Assembly (NCBI RefSeq): GCF_001425205.1
Contig: NZ_LMDW01000020.1
Location: 99,151-163,150, forward strand
DNA length: 64,000 bases
Source of the DNA: Variovorax sp. Root411
GTDB lineage: Bacteria; Pseudomonadota; Gammaproteobacteria; Burkholderiales; Burkholderiaceae_C
Reading direction: 5' to 3'
The translations under genes were made by a program, and so were the position numbers. Of this stretch, positions 44,738 to 53,571 are shown piece after piece. How positions within the stretch are numbered: position 1 is the stretch's first letter; every line of letters begins with the position of its first letter. The notes below the pieces were generated by a model, which saw nothing but the letters and a program-made list of their open reading frames with translations, did no database searches and had not been told where the DNA came from.

Positions 44738-44753
44738 GGTGCTGCGTGTCCTT

Positions 44754-45581
44754 TCAGAAGATGGCCTTCTCGCCGGGCTTCAGCGCCAGCACGCGCGTGC
44801 GGCTGTCGCCGAGCGCGCGGATGTATTCCTCCGGCGTGCCCTTGCCGAGCGGGTTGGCGCCATAGTGCATCGGAATCACCGTGCGCGGCCTGAGCCATTC
44901 GCGCGTGGCGTAGGCTGCGTCCGCCGGGCCCATCGTGAAGTGGCCGCCGATGGGCATCAGCACGAGGTCGGGCTTGTAGTAGTCGGCGATGAACTTCATG
45001 TCGGCGAACAGGCCCGTGTCGCCCATGTGGTAGATGCGGAAGCCGTTCTCCACCTCGATGATGTAGCCCACCGGCTCGCCACCGGGGTGCACCTCGTCCT
45101 TGCCGGTGGCGGGGTTCTTCCAGACGATGATCGATGAATGCTCGGCGTGCACCGCCGTCACCTTGATGCCCGGCGCGGGGTTGATCGTTCCGCTCTTGTT
45201 GAAGCGCGGCACCAGGTTGGGCGGCAGGATGCCCAGCACCCCCACCGTCTGGTTCATGTCGCCGGGCGCGTACATCGGCACCTGGTTGAGCAGCGCCAGC
45301 GCCGGCGCATCCGCGAAGTGGTCGAGGTGGCCGTGCGTGACCAGCAGCACGTCGACCTTGCCCAGGGCCTCGAGGTTCTTGTACGCCGGGGGCGTCAGCG
45401 GGTTTTGCTTGAGCCAGGGGTCGGTCACGATCACCTTGCCGCCCGGCGTGGTGATGCGGAATGCCGACTGGCCGAGCCAGAGCACTTCCGTCTTGCCGCC
45501 CGCGGGTTGCGGCGGCTGCGCGCACGCGGGGAGCAGTGCCGCAACGGCCAGTGCGAGCAGCAGGCGAACGAGCGATTTCAT
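44754..45581 (-). CDS. Lipoprotein metallo-beta-lactamase-fold hydrolase (UPF0173-like)
   Basis: A 275-residue protein with a lipoprotein signal ending LLPAC (lipobox, Cys20) and a metallo-beta-lactamase-fold domain: LWLGQSAFRITTPGGKVIVT, LLVTHGHLDHFADA (metal site HxHxDH), YHMGDTGLFADM and VIPMHYG. UPF0173-type hydrolases act on lactones or esters, but most are cytosolic; this one appears to be tethered in the periplasm. It lies between Bug receptors and a dehydrogenase in the gallate operon. Confidence 0.88.
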   Translation of the reverse strand: MKSLVRLLLALAVAALLPACAQPPQPAGGKTEVLWLGQSAFRITTPGGKVIVTDPWLKQNPLTPPAYKNLEALGKVDVLLVTHGHLDHFADAPALALLNQVPMYAPGDMNQTVGVLGILPPNLVPRFNKSGTINPAPGIKVTAVHAEHSSIIVWKNPATGKDEVHPGGEPVGYIIEVENGFRIYHMGDTGLFADMKFIADYYKPDLVLMPIGGHFTMGPADAAYATREWLRPRTVIPMHYGANPLGKGTPEEYIRALGDSRTRVLALKPGEKAIF

Positions 45582-45600
45582 GGCGTGTGTCTCCGCAATG

Positions 45601-46596
45601 TCAGTCGACGGTGATGTGGGCGCTCTTGATCACGCGCTCCCATCGCTTCATTTCGCTCGCGATCAGTTGGCCGAAGGCCTGCGGCGTGGTGGGCGTGGGC
45701 TCGGCGCCCTCAGCGGCCAGCCGCGCATGCACGTCCGCCGAGTTGAGCGACTGGTTGATCTGCCGGTTGAGCATGGCGACGATGTCCGCCGGCGTCCCGG
45801 CCGGCGCGACCACGCCGTACCACTGGTCGGCCTCGAAATCCTTGGTGCCGGGCACGCCGCTTTCGGCCACCGTGGGCACGTCGGGCAGCAGCGCGATGCG
45901 CTTCGGGCTCGACACCGCCAGCGCGCGCAGCCTGCCGGACTTGATGTGCGGCAGCAGCGCGGGTGCACCGGTGAAGAGCAGCTGCAGCTGCCCTGCGAGC
46001 AGGTCGGTGACGGCTGGCGCCGTGCCCCTGTATGGCACGTGCAGGAATGACGCGCCGGTCTGCAGCTTGAGGTACTCCGTCGCGATGTGCGCGGCGCTGC
46101 CGTTGCCGCCGGAGCCGAAGGCCAGCTGGCCCGGACGCGCCTTGGCCAGCGCGACCAGCTCGGCCAGCGTGCGCGCCGCAACGGAGGCATGCACCACCAG
46201 CACGTTCGGCACGCGAGCCACCCAGGCCACGGGGGCGAAGCTGCGCACGGGGTCGTAGTCGAGCTTGGGGTACAGCGAGGGGTTGATGGCCAGCGTGCCG
46301 ATGTGCCCCATCAGCAGCGTGTAGCCGTCGGCGGGCGACTTCGCGACTTTGTCCGCGCCGATGGAGCCGCCGGCGCCTGGGAGGTTGTCGACCACCACGG
46401 GCTGGTGCCAGGCGCGGCCCAGCTCGAGGCCGATGGCCCGGCCGAGCACGTCGGTGGAGCCTCCGGGCGTGAAGGGAATGACCATGCGGATCGGCTTGGC
46501 CGGATAGCCCTGGGCCAGGGCAGTGCGGCTCGCCGGCAGCAGAGCGCTGGCGACCGCAGTCAGGCAGGCCTGGCGACGGGTGATGGCTGTGGTCAT
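45601..46596 (-). CDS. Bug-family periplasmic solute receptor
   Basis: A 331-residue Bug receptor: an N-terminal ITRRQACLTAVASALL segment (a twin-Arg-like TRRQA plus hydrophobic region), then YPAKPIRMVIPFTPGGSTDV, VVDNLPGAGGSIGADKVAKS, HVPYRGTAPAVTDLLAGQ and the SAHITVD end. It is 5 nt downstream of another Bug gene, so the two are translated from one transcript. No TctAB partner is nearby. Confidence 0.92.
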   Translation of the reverse strand: MTTAITRRQACLTAVASALLPASRTALAQGYPAKPIRMVIPFTPGGSTDVLGRAIGLELGRAWHQPVVVDNLPGAGGSIGADKVAKSPADGYTLLMGHIGTLAINPSLYPKLDYDPVRSFAPVAWVARVPNVLVVHASVAARTLAELVALAKARPGQLAFGSGGNGSAAHIATEYLKLQTGASFLHVPYRGTAPAVTDLLAGQLQLLFTGAPALLPHIKSGRLRALAVSSPKRIALLPDVPTVAESGVPGTKDFEADQWYGVVAPAGTPADIVAMLNRQINQSLNSADVHARLAAEGAEPTPTTPQAFGQLIASEMKRWERVIKSAHITVD

Positions 46597-46601
46597 GGCG
46601 C

Positions 46602-47585
46602 TCAGTCGGGCTTGATGTTGGCTTCGCGGATCAGCTTGCCGTAGCGCGCCACGTCGGCCTTGAGCAGCTTCTCGAACTGAGCCGTCGGCCCCGGCAAAGG
46701 AGCGCCGCCCGCTGCGGCGAGCTGGTTGCGCACCTCGGGCGAGTCGATGGCCTTCTGCACCGCGTCGTGCAGCTTCTCCACCACGGGCTTGGGCAGCCCG
46801 GCCGGCCCGACGAGGCCGTACCAGACGCTGGCTTCGAAACCCGGGTAGCCCGACTCGGCGACGGTCGGCACGCCCGGCAGCACGGCCGAGCGTTCGGCGC
46901 TCATCACCGCCAGCACGCGCAGCTTGCCGGACTTGGCCAGCGGCAGCGCTTCGAGCGCATTGACCGCAACCACCTCCACGTGGCCACCGAGCACGTCGGT
47001 GAGCGCCTGCGCGCCGCCCTTGTAGGGCACGTGCCGCAGCTGCAGGCCGGCCGTGTGCTGGAAAAGTTCCATCGCGAGATGCGGCGTCGAGCCGTTGCCA
47101 GGCGTGGCAACCGTCACGCTGCCCGGTTTTGCCTTGGCTGCCGCGACGAGGTCAGGCAGGGTCTTGATCGCAGACTCCTCGCGCACCGTGAACACAACGG
47201 GCACGCGGCCGACCGAAGCCACCGGCGTCAGCTCGCGTTCCAGGTCGTAGGGCGCGGGCTGAAACAGCGACGGGTTCACCGCCAGCGCATTGGCGGCCAG
47301 CAGCAGGGTGTAGCCATCGGGCGGGCTCGTGATGACGGACTTGACCGCGATGTTCGTGGCTGCGCCGGGCTTGTTTTCGACGATGACCGGCTGGCCGAGG
47401 ATGGCCGACATCCGCAGGCCGACCGAGCGCGCGATGGCGTCGACCGCGCCGCCGGCGCTGTAGCCCACGAGGATCTTCACGGGTTTGGACGGAAAGGCGT
47501 CGACCGCGCGGGCAACGCCTAGCTGGCCGAACGCCGCCAGTGCGGCCATGCCGAGGGCGAGGCGTCGGGAAAGCAGGGTTTTCAT
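46602..47585 (-). CDS. Bug-family periplasmic solute receptor
   Basis: A 327-residue Bug receptor with a signal peptide (LALGMAALAAFGQLGVARA) and the patterns FPSKPVKILVGYSAGGAVDA, QPVIVENKPGAATNIAVKSV, HVPYKGGAQALTDVLGG and a C-terminal REANIKPD. The start ATG 47585 follows GGAGACAACGAAC. It directly follows the gallate dioxygenase gene (32-nt gap), so its ligand is probably an aromatic or tricarboxylic acid related to the pathway (inference). Confidence 0.93.
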   Translation of the reverse strand: MKTLLSRRLALGMAALAAFGQLGVARAVDAFPSKPVKILVGYSAGGAVDAIARSVGLRMSAILGQPVIVENKPGAATNIAVKSVITSPPDGYTLLLAANALAVNPSLFQPAPYDLERELTPVASVGRVPVVFTVREESAIKTLPDLVAAAKAKPGSVTVATPGNGSTPHLAMELFQHTAGLQLRHVPYKGGAQALTDVLGGHVEVVAVNALEALPLAKSGKLRVLAVMSAERSAVLPGVPTVAESGYPGFEASVWYGLVGPAGLPKPVVEKLHDAVQKAIDSPEVRNQLAAAGGAPLPGPTAQFEKLLKADVARYGKLIREANIKPD

Positions 47586-47617
47586 GTTCGTTGTCTCCGG
47601 AATGGAAAGGGGGCGGC

Positions 47618-48922
47618 TCAGCGCGGCTGCGGTGCGGCGGCGCTGTCCCATGCCTGCGGCGCGGCGTCCTTGCCGGCCACCGAATACAGGGCGCCGGGCG
47701 CATTGCGGGTCTGCTGGAAGTCTTCCAGCGACTGGCCGCGCATCGCGGCGTAGATGTGCAGGTTCGACACGCCCACCACCGCGCCCAGCTTCTCCAGCAT
47801 GAAGAAGATCACGCCGTACTGGATCAGGCCGCGCCAGTCGCGGTGGCGCACGAGGTCGCGCTCTCTGTCCGTCAGGCCGGCGGCCTCGAACGCGGCCTCC
47901 TCGTCGGCAAGAAAGGCGGCGCGGTGCGCGGGGCGCGTCATGCCGTGCAGGAACTTGTTGAGGCGGTAGGCGCGCACGCTGGTCTCGAGCGTGAACGGGT
48001 AGGTGCCGCGCAGCGCTTCCACGCCGGCCAGTTCTTCCGCGATGCGGCGGCGGTGCCGCTCGACTTCCCCGGCCACGGGCGGGCTCGCGAGGTTCTCGTA
48101 GATGGCGGTGGCGATGCCCGTCATCGAGGGCAGGTAGTAGCTCTGGTGCGTCTTGCGCACATTGGACGACAGGGCGCCGCGCATCACCAGCCACATGATG
48201 ACTTCGGCGCCTTCCATGCCGCCGAGCGTTGCCAGTTCGGCCTGCGTCATCTCGGTCAGCCGCACCGGGTCGTTCTCGATCAGGTCGAGGAACTGCGCGT
48301 CCCAGGCGGAGTTGTTGAAGCCCGCGCGCTCGCCGTGCACCTGGTGCGAAAGGCCGCCGGTGGCGACGATCGCCACCCTGATGTCGTCCGGATAGCTCTC
48401 GATCGCGCGCCGCAGCGCCTGGCCGAGCTTGTAGCAGCGCCGCGCCGACGGCACGGGCGACTGCAGCACGCCCACCTGCAGCGGGATCACCGGCACAGGC
48501 CATGCCGGCTTGTGCGGGCACAGCAGCGACATCGGCGAGAACACGCCATGGTCCAGCGCGCGGTCCTGGAAGAAAGACATGTCGAACTCGTCGGCCACCA
48601 GCGAGCGGCCGATGTGCCGCGCCAGTGTCGGATGGCCCGCCAGCGGCGGCAGGTCGCGTGCGCCGCCGCCTTCGTCGGCCACCTCGTGCCGCTCGCCCAC
48701 GCCCAGCGAGAAGGCCGAGTAGTGGTCGAAAAAGAACGAGCTGACGTGGTCGTTGTAGATGAAGAAGAGCACGTCGGGCTTCTTCTCGGCCAGCCATTGC
48801 TGCACCGGCGCGAAGGCCTCGAAGATGGGCGCCCAGACCGGGTCCTGCTGCTTTTTCTTGTCGAAGGCGAAGCCGATGGTGGGGGTGTGGGAACAGGCGA
48901 CGGCGCCGATGATCTGGGCCAT
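47618..48922 (-). CDS. galA: Gallate dioxygenase (LigB-LigA fusion, extradiol)
   Basis: A 434-residue class III extradiol dioxygenase. The N-terminal LigB-like catalytic part starts AQIIGAVACSHTPTIGFAFD (metal His), with FFIYNDHVSSFFFDHYSAF and ATGGLSHQVHGERAGFNN. The C-terminal about 110 residues (RLNKFLHGMTRPAHRAAFLA, GLTDRERDLVRHRDWRGLIQ) are a fused LigA-like domain. This fused layout and length (about 420) are those of gallate dioxygenases GalA/DesB, which open gallate to 4-oxalomesaconate. A protocatechuate 4,5-dioxygenase with relaxed specificity remains possible. Confidence 0.85.
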   Translation of the reverse strand: MAQIIGAVACSHTPTIGFAFDKKKQQDPVWAPIFEAFAPVQQWLAEKKPDVLFFIYNDHVSSFFFDHYSAFSLGVGERHEVADEGGGARDLPPLAGHPTLARHIGRSLVADEFDMSFFQDRALDHGVFSPMSLLCPHKPAWPVPVIPLQVGVLQSPVPSARRCYKLGQALRRAIESYPDDIRVAIVATGGLSHQVHGERAGFNNSAWDAQFLDLIENDPVRLTEMTQAELATLGGMEGAEVIMWLVMRGALSSNVRKTHQSYYLPSMTGIATAIYENLASPPVAGEVERHRRRIAEELAGVEALRGTYPFTLETSVRAYRLNKFLHGMTRPAHRAAFLADEEAAFEAAGLTDRERDLVRHRDWRGLIQYGVIFFMLEKLGAVVGVSNLHIYAAMRGQSLEDFQQTRNAPGALYSVAGKDAAPQAWDSAAAPQPR

Positions 48923-48987
48923 GAATTAGCTCCTGCGCTCAGTGCGGCGCGATGACGGAAGGGGTGGGGAAAAAATTCGGCATGGCT

Positions 48988-50343
48988 TCAGGTGCGCGCC
49001 AGTCGGGGGCTGCCCGCGGAGCCGTCGTCGGCCTGCGCGGCCCGGGCCTTGAGCACTGCGGCCGCAGCCAGCAGCGCCGGCACGGCCAGCAGCGACACGA
49101 TGGCGCCGAAGCCCCATCCCATCGTCAGCAGCACGCCGCCGAACATCGAACCGACGATGCTGCCGAAGCGTCCCATGCCCAGCATCCAGCTGACGCCGGT
49201 GGCGCGCGCCATCGTGGGGTAGCAGCCGGGCGCGAAGGCGTTGAGCCCCGTCTGCGCGCCGCTCATGAAGAAGCCGGCCAGCGCCACCAGCAGCGCGAGC
49301 GACGCCGACAGCGCGCCCGACGTGCCGAGACACAGGATGCAGACGGCGCCCGCCGCATAGGCGGCGGCGATGACGCGCGTCGGCGCGGTGCGATCCATGG
49401 TCCAGCCCACGAGGATGGCGCCCACCGTGCCGCCGATTTGGAACATGGCGGTCACCGTCGCGGCGGTCTCGATGGGAAGGCCTGCGTCCTTGATCAGCGT
49501 GGGCAGCCATCCGGTCAGCAGGTAGATCACCAGCAGGCCCATGAAGTAGGTCGTCCACAGGGCGAGCGTCATCAGCCCGTAGCCGCGCGAGAACAGCACA
49601 CCGATCGGCTTCTTCGCCGCCACCGGCGGCTCGGCCGCGACGAAGGTGGTCCCAGCCGGGAACACGGTGCGGCAGATGCGGCCCAGCACGGCGGCAATGC
49701 GCTCGGCCGGCTGCCTGCGGACCACCATGAAGCGGGCCGACTCGGGCAGCAGGGCCAGCAGCAGCGGCACCAGCACCAGCGGCAGCGCGCCGCCCAGCAA
49801 CAGCACCGAGCGCCAGCCGAAATGTGGAATGAGCCACGCCGCGGCGAAGCCCACCACGCCCGAACCCAGGTTGAAGCCGGTGAACATCACGGCGATCAGC
49901 AGCGAGCGCGAACGCTGCGGCACGTACTCCGACAGCAGCGTCGTCGTGTTGGGCATTGCCGCGCCGAGGCCCAGGCCGGTGAGGAAGCGAAGCGCCGCCA
50001 TCTGAGGCAGGTTCTGCGCGAACGCGGTGGCGACGGTGAAGATGCCGAACAGGAAGACCGAGGCCGTCAGCACCGTCTTGCGGCCCAGCCGGTCCGACGC
50101 GGGGCCGGCGACCAGCGCGCCGAACACGAGCCCGAAGGGCGCGGCGCTCATCACGAGGCCGAAGGCGGCGCGCGACACGCCCCATTCCTGCAGGATGGAA
50201 GGCGCGAGGAATCCGATGATCGCGACGTCCATGCCGTCGGCCGCGACCACCAGGAAGCAAAGCACTAGCAGCAGCCACTGCATGGCGCTCATGGAGCGGG
50301 CGTCGATGAAGGCCTTGACGTCGACCTGAGCCGGATTGTTCAT
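48988..50343 (-). CDS. MFS aromatic acid:H+ symporter (AAHS family)
   Basis: A 451-residue 12-helix transporter. The AAHS signature is present: DGMDVAIIGFLAPSILQEWG in TM1, GPASDRLGRKTVL between TM2 and TM3, and RFLTGLGLGAAMPN in TM4. It fits PcaK/GalT-type uptake of hydroxybenzoates. Its location between the aldolase and the gallate dioxygenase makes gallate the expected substrate (inference). The start ATG 50343 follows GAGAGACAAC. Confidence 0.92.
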   Translation of the reverse strand: MNNPAQVDVKAFIDARSMSAMQWLLLVLCFLVVAADGMDVAIIGFLAPSILQEWGVSRAAFGLVMSAAPFGLVFGALVAGPASDRLGRKTVLTASVFLFGIFTVATAFAQNLPQMAALRFLTGLGLGAAMPNTTTLLSEYVPQRSRSLLIAVMFTGFNLGSGVVGFAAAWLIPHFGWRSVLLLGGALPLVLVPLLLALLPESARFMVVRRQPAERIAAVLGRICRTVFPAGTTFVAAEPPVAAKKPIGVLFSRGYGLMTLALWTTYFMGLLVIYLLTGWLPTLIKDAGLPIETAATVTAMFQIGGTVGAILVGWTMDRTAPTRVIAAAYAAGAVCILCLGTSGALSASLALLVALAGFFMSGAQTGLNAFAPGCYPTMARATGVSWMLGMGRFGSIVGSMFGGVLLTMGWGFGAIVSLLAVPALLAAAAVLKARAAQADDGSAGSPRLART

Positions 50344-50378
50344 TGTTGTCTCTCGTTGTTTCGAACAGGGCGGCCGGT

Positions 50379-51080
50379 CTAGTCCACGTAGCGCAGGCCG
50401 GCCTTGGCGAGCAGCTCGCGCATGGCGTACATGTCCAGGCCCAGCTCGCCGGCCGCGAAGCGCGCGCGCTTGCCGGCCTCGTTGGCCTCGCGCGCCTCGG
50501 CGGCATCGGCCACGCGTGCGGCCAGCTGCGCGGGCACGACCACCACGCCGTCGATGTCGGCCAGCACCACGTCGCCCGGCTGCACCAGCGCGCCGGCACA
50601 CACCACCGGCACGTTCACCGAACCCGGCGTGGCCTTGATCGTTCCCTTCGAATGGATGGCGCGGCTGAACACGGGGAAGTCCATGGCGATGAGGTCGCGC
50701 ACGTCACGCACGCCGCCGTCGATCACCAGGCCCTTGCAGCCGCGCGCCTTGAACGAGGTCGCGAGCAGGTCGCCGAAGAAGCCGTCGGTGCTGTCGGCGG
50801 TGCAGGCTGCGACCACCACGTCGCCGGGCTGTATCTGCTCGGCCGCGACGTGCAGCATCCAGTTGTCGCCGGGCTGCAGCAGCACGGTGATAGCGGTGCC
50901 GCACATGCGGGCTTCGGGGTGGATGGGGCGGATGCGCGGCGCCATCAGGCCAAGACGGCCCAGCGCCTCATGCACCGTGGACACGCCGAAGCGCGACAGC
51001 TTCTCGACGGCAGCCGCATCGGCACGCACGACGCGACGGTGAACGACGCCGAGTTCTTGAAGGACGGGAGTGGTCGACAT
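50379..51080 (-). CDS. ligK: 4-carboxy-4-hydroxy-2-oxoadipate aldolase (HMG/CHA aldolase)
   Basis: A 233-residue RraA-fold class II aldolase: RFGVSTVHEALGRLGLMAPR, MCGTAITVLLQPGDNWMLHV, GDVVVAACTADSTDGFFGDL, and GCKGLVIDGGVRDVRDL with the Arg-Asp metal site. It cleaves 4-carboxy-4-hydroxy-2-oxoadipate to pyruvate and oxaloacetate, the last step of the gallate and 4,5-protocatechuate routes. It lies 2 nt after ligJ (also called galC in Pseudomonas). Confidence 0.92.
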   Translation of the reverse strand: MSTTPVLQELGVVHRRVVRADAAAVEKLSRFGVSTVHEALGRLGLMAPRIRPIHPEARMCGTAITVLLQPGDNWMLHVAAEQIQPGDVVVAACTADSTDGFFGDLLATSFKARGCKGLVIDGGVRDVRDLIAMDFPVFSRAIHSKGTIKATPGSVNVPVVCAGALVQPGDVVLADIDGVVVVPAQLAARVADAAEAREANEAGKRARFAAGELGLDMYAMRELLAKAGLRYVD

Positions 51081-51082
51081 GT

Positions 51083-52111
51083 TCAGAGTCCTTTTTGCTT
51101 GAGTGCGCGGTCAAGGCGCGGGTACACGCGGCGCGCGTTGCCTTCGTAGATCTGGTGGCGCGCCTTGTCGTCGAGCAGCGGCGTGGCATCGATGTAGCGG
51201 CGCGTGTCGTCGTAGGGGAAGCCGGTCTCGGGGTCGATGCCGCGCACCGCGCCGATCATTTCGCTCGCGAAGAGCACGTTGTCGACCGGGATCACGCGCG
51301 TCAGCAGGTCGATGCCCGGCTGGTGGTACACGCAGGTGTCGAAGAAGATGTTGTTCAGCAGGTGGTCCTTGAGCAGCGGCTTCTTCATTTCCTGCGCCAG
51401 GCCGCGGAAGCGCCCCCAGTGGTAGGGCACCGCGCCGCCGCCGTGCGGAATGACGAAGCGCAGCGTTGGAAAGTCGGTGAGCAGGTCCGAGGTGAGGCAC
51501 TGCATGAAGGCCGTGGTGTCGGCGTTCAGGTAGTGCGCGCCAGTGGTGTGGAAGCAGGCGTTGCAGCTGGTGCTCACGTGCACCATCGCGGGAATGTCGA
51601 GCTCGACCATCTTTTCGTAGATGGGGTACCAGTGCCGGTCGGACAGCGGCGGGCTGGTCCAGTGGCCGCCCGAGGGGTCGGGGTTGAGGTTGATGCCGAC
51701 AAAGCCGTACTCGTGCACGCATCGTTCGATCTCGGGGATGCAGCTGGCCGGGTCGACGCCCGGCGACTGCGGCAGCATGGCCGCGCCGATGAAGTGATCG
51801 GGGAACAGCTGGCTCACACGGAAGCACAGCTCGTTACAGATAGCGGCCCAGGTGGACGAGACCTCGAAGTCGCCGATGTGGTGCGCCATGAAGCTCGCGC
51901 GCGGGCTGAAGATGGTCAGGTCGCTGCCGCGCTCCTTCATCAGCCGCAGCTGGTTGCTCTCGATGGACTCGCGCAGCTCGTCGTCGCCGATCTTCAGCTC
52001 CGAGACCTTGGGCATTGCCGATGGGTCGGCAATGCCGGCGATCTGCCGGTTGCGCCAGGCTTCGAGGGCCTTGGGCGCGGTCGTGTAGTGGCCGTGACAG
52101 TCGATGATCAT
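51083..52111 (-). CDS. ligJ: 4-oxalomesaconate hydratase (LigJ-type amidohydrolase fold)
   Basis: A 342-residue amidohydrolase-superfamily protein: MIIDCHGHYTTAPKALEAWR (HxH metal site), SPRASFMAHHIGDFEVSSTW, GINLNPDPSGGHWTSPPLSD, FVIPHGGGAVPYHWGRF and VLFASEMIGAVRGIDP. Length and motifs match LigJ, which hydrates 4-oxalomesaconate to CHA. It is the first gene of the nine-gene operon. The start ATG 52111 is chosen (GGAG 9 nt upstream) over TTG 52117. It is divergent from the double-HTH LysR gene. Confidence 0.92.
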   Translation of the reverse strand: MIIDCHGHYTTAPKALEAWRNRQIAGIADPSAMPKVSELKIGDDELRESIESNQLRLMKERGSDLTIFSPRASFMAHHIGDFEVSSTWAAICNELCFRVSQLFPDHFIGAAMLPQSPGVDPASCIPEIERCVHEYGFVGINLNPDPSGGHWTSPPLSDRHWYPIYEKMVELDIPAMVHVSTSCNACFHTTGAHYLNADTTAFMQCLTSDLLTDFPTLRFVIPHGGGAVPYHWGRFRGLAQEMKKPLLKDHLLNNIFFDTCVYHQPGIDLLTRVIPVDNVLFASEMIGAVRGIDPETGFPYDDTRRYIDATPLLDDKARHQIYEGNARRVYPRLDRALKQKGL

Positions 52112-52227
52112 TCGCAACGCTCCGGAAGGTATGCAGGGGGTGCTTCAGGCATGGAAGAAGTCTGTGCCGCGGCGGCCCTGCGTGGCGTGAGTTAGCGTTG
52201 CTTTGCCATCATTCTTTTTTATCGAAT

Positions 52228-52239
52228 AGGGTTAACCCT
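52228..52239. promoter_or_regulatory. AGGGTTAACCCT palindrome in the gallate divergent promoter
   Basis: A perfect 12-bp palindrome lies in an AT-rich island between ligJ (start 52111) and the LysR gene (start 52270), 31 nt before the LysR ATG. It is a likely operator for the divergent regulator; binding has not been shown. Confidence 0.5.
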
Positions 52240-52269
52240 TGAATATGAAAATGCGCAGCTGAGAGGGGA

Positions 52270-53571
52270 ATGCCGTCCGTGAACCGAAAACCCGCACATC
52301 ACAAAGTTATTGAGCACACCGACAGCGTGGCGCTCGGCATCAACCTGCGCCATCTGCGCGCGTTCTCGGCCGTGGCGTCGGCCGGGAGCATTGCCGCGGC
52401 CGCCGAAGCGCTGTTTCGCGTGGCGTCGGCGGTGACGCGCTCGATCCTCGACCTGGAGGCCGCGCTCGGCAGGCCGCTGTTCGACCGGCGCTCGCGGGGC
52501 ATGGCGCTCAACGCCTATGGCGAGCTGGTGCTGGTGCGTGCGCTTCGTATCGAGCGCGAGTTCGAGGAGGCGCGAACGCAGCTGGTGGCACGCGGCGGCA
52601 TCGATGGCGCCGCCGACGTCCATTCGCTCTTCACCTCGATCCTGAACGGCAGGCGTCTCGCCGTGATCGCGAGCCTCGCGGAAAAGCGCAACATGCCCGC
52701 TGTCGCGCGCGAGTTCGGCATCACGCAGCCGGCCATCAGCAGCGCGCTGAAAGACCTGGAAAGCGGGCTCGGCGTCGCGCTGTACAACAGGAATGCGCGC
52801 GGCCTGTCGGCAACGCCGGCGGGCGAGATCGTGGCCTTCTATTTCAAGCGCGTGCTGTCGGAGCTGCGGCACATCGGGCCCGACATCGCGGCCAGCGAAG
52901 GCACCCTGCAGGGCAACATCACGGTGGGCGCGCTGCCGCTCGGGCGCACGCAGATCCTGCCGCTGGCGATCGCGTCATTGCTCGCGCGCCATCCGCGCCT
53001 GCATGTCTCCACCGTCGAGAGCCCGTACGATGCGCTGGCCGCGTCGCTGCGCAGCGGCGACATCGACTTCATCCTCGGCGCGCTGCGCAGCTCGGCCGAA
53101 GCGAAGGACCTGCAGCAGGAGCCGTTGTTCAAAGACCGCATCTCGGTGATCGCGCGCGCCGGCCATCCGCTCGCGCGGGCGAAGCGCATCGACTTCAGGA
53201 TGCTGCGCGAGGCGAGCTGGACGCTCTCGCGCCATGGCTCGCCGTCGCGCGAGCTGCTGGAGCGCTTCTTCTCCGATGCGCGGCAGGCGCCGCCGCTGCC
53301 GGCGGTGGAAACGGGCGACCTCGCCGTGCTGCGCGGGCTGCTGCTCGAAAGCGACATGCTGACCGCGATCTCCGCGCATCAGCTTCGCTACGAGATCCGC
53401 GACGGCAGCCTCGTGGTGCTCGATTTTCCGCTCGAGGAAACCCGACGCCAGATCGGCCTGACGCAGCGCATGGGCGCGTTCCCTTCGCCCGGCGCGCGGG
53501 CGCTCATGGATGAGATCGGCAAGGTGGTGGCGGGGTCGCCGGATTTCCGCCTGCCGAAGGGGCGGAAGTAG
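52270..53571 (+). CDS. LysR-type regulator with two N-terminal HTH domains
   Basis: A 433-residue LTTR, about 130 residues longer than usual. Two winged-HTH units occur in tandem: residues 24-85 (NLRHLRAFSAVASAGSIAAA, then SILDLEAALGRPLFDRRS) and about 135-190 (IASLAEKRNMPAVAREFGIT, QPAISSALKDLESGLGVALY). The inducer-binding fold follows from about 215 (GNITVGALPLGRTQILPLAI). Double-HTH LTTRs are known beside some aromatic-catabolism clusters. It is divergent from the gallate operon, its likely target. The start ATG 52270 follows GAGAGGGGA. Confidence 0.9.
   Translation: MPSVNRKPAHHKVIEHTDSVALGINLRHLRAFSAVASAGSIAAAAEALFRVASAVTRSILDLEAALGRPLFDRRSRGMALNAYGELVLVRALRIEREFEEARTQLVARGGIDGAADVHSLFTSILNGRRLAVIASLAEKRNMPAVAREFGITQPAISSALKDLESGLGVALYNRNARGLSATPAGEIVAFYFKRVLSELRHIGPDIAASEGTLQGNITVGALPLGRTQILPLAIASLLARHPRLHVSTVESPYDALAASLRSGDIDFILGALRSSAEAKDLQQEPLFKDRISVIARAGHPLARAKRIDFRMLREASWTLSRHGSPSRELLERFFSDARQAPPLPAVETGDLAVLRGLLLESDMLTAISAHQLRYEIRDGSLVVLDFPLEETRRQIGLTQRMGAFPSPGARALMDEIGKVVAGSPDFRLPKGRK

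Noticed and set aside
37207..47585. Complete tripartite tricarboxylate transporter
   Set aside because: Only receptor (Bug/TctC) genes occur. No TctA or TctB membrane subunit was found in the window.
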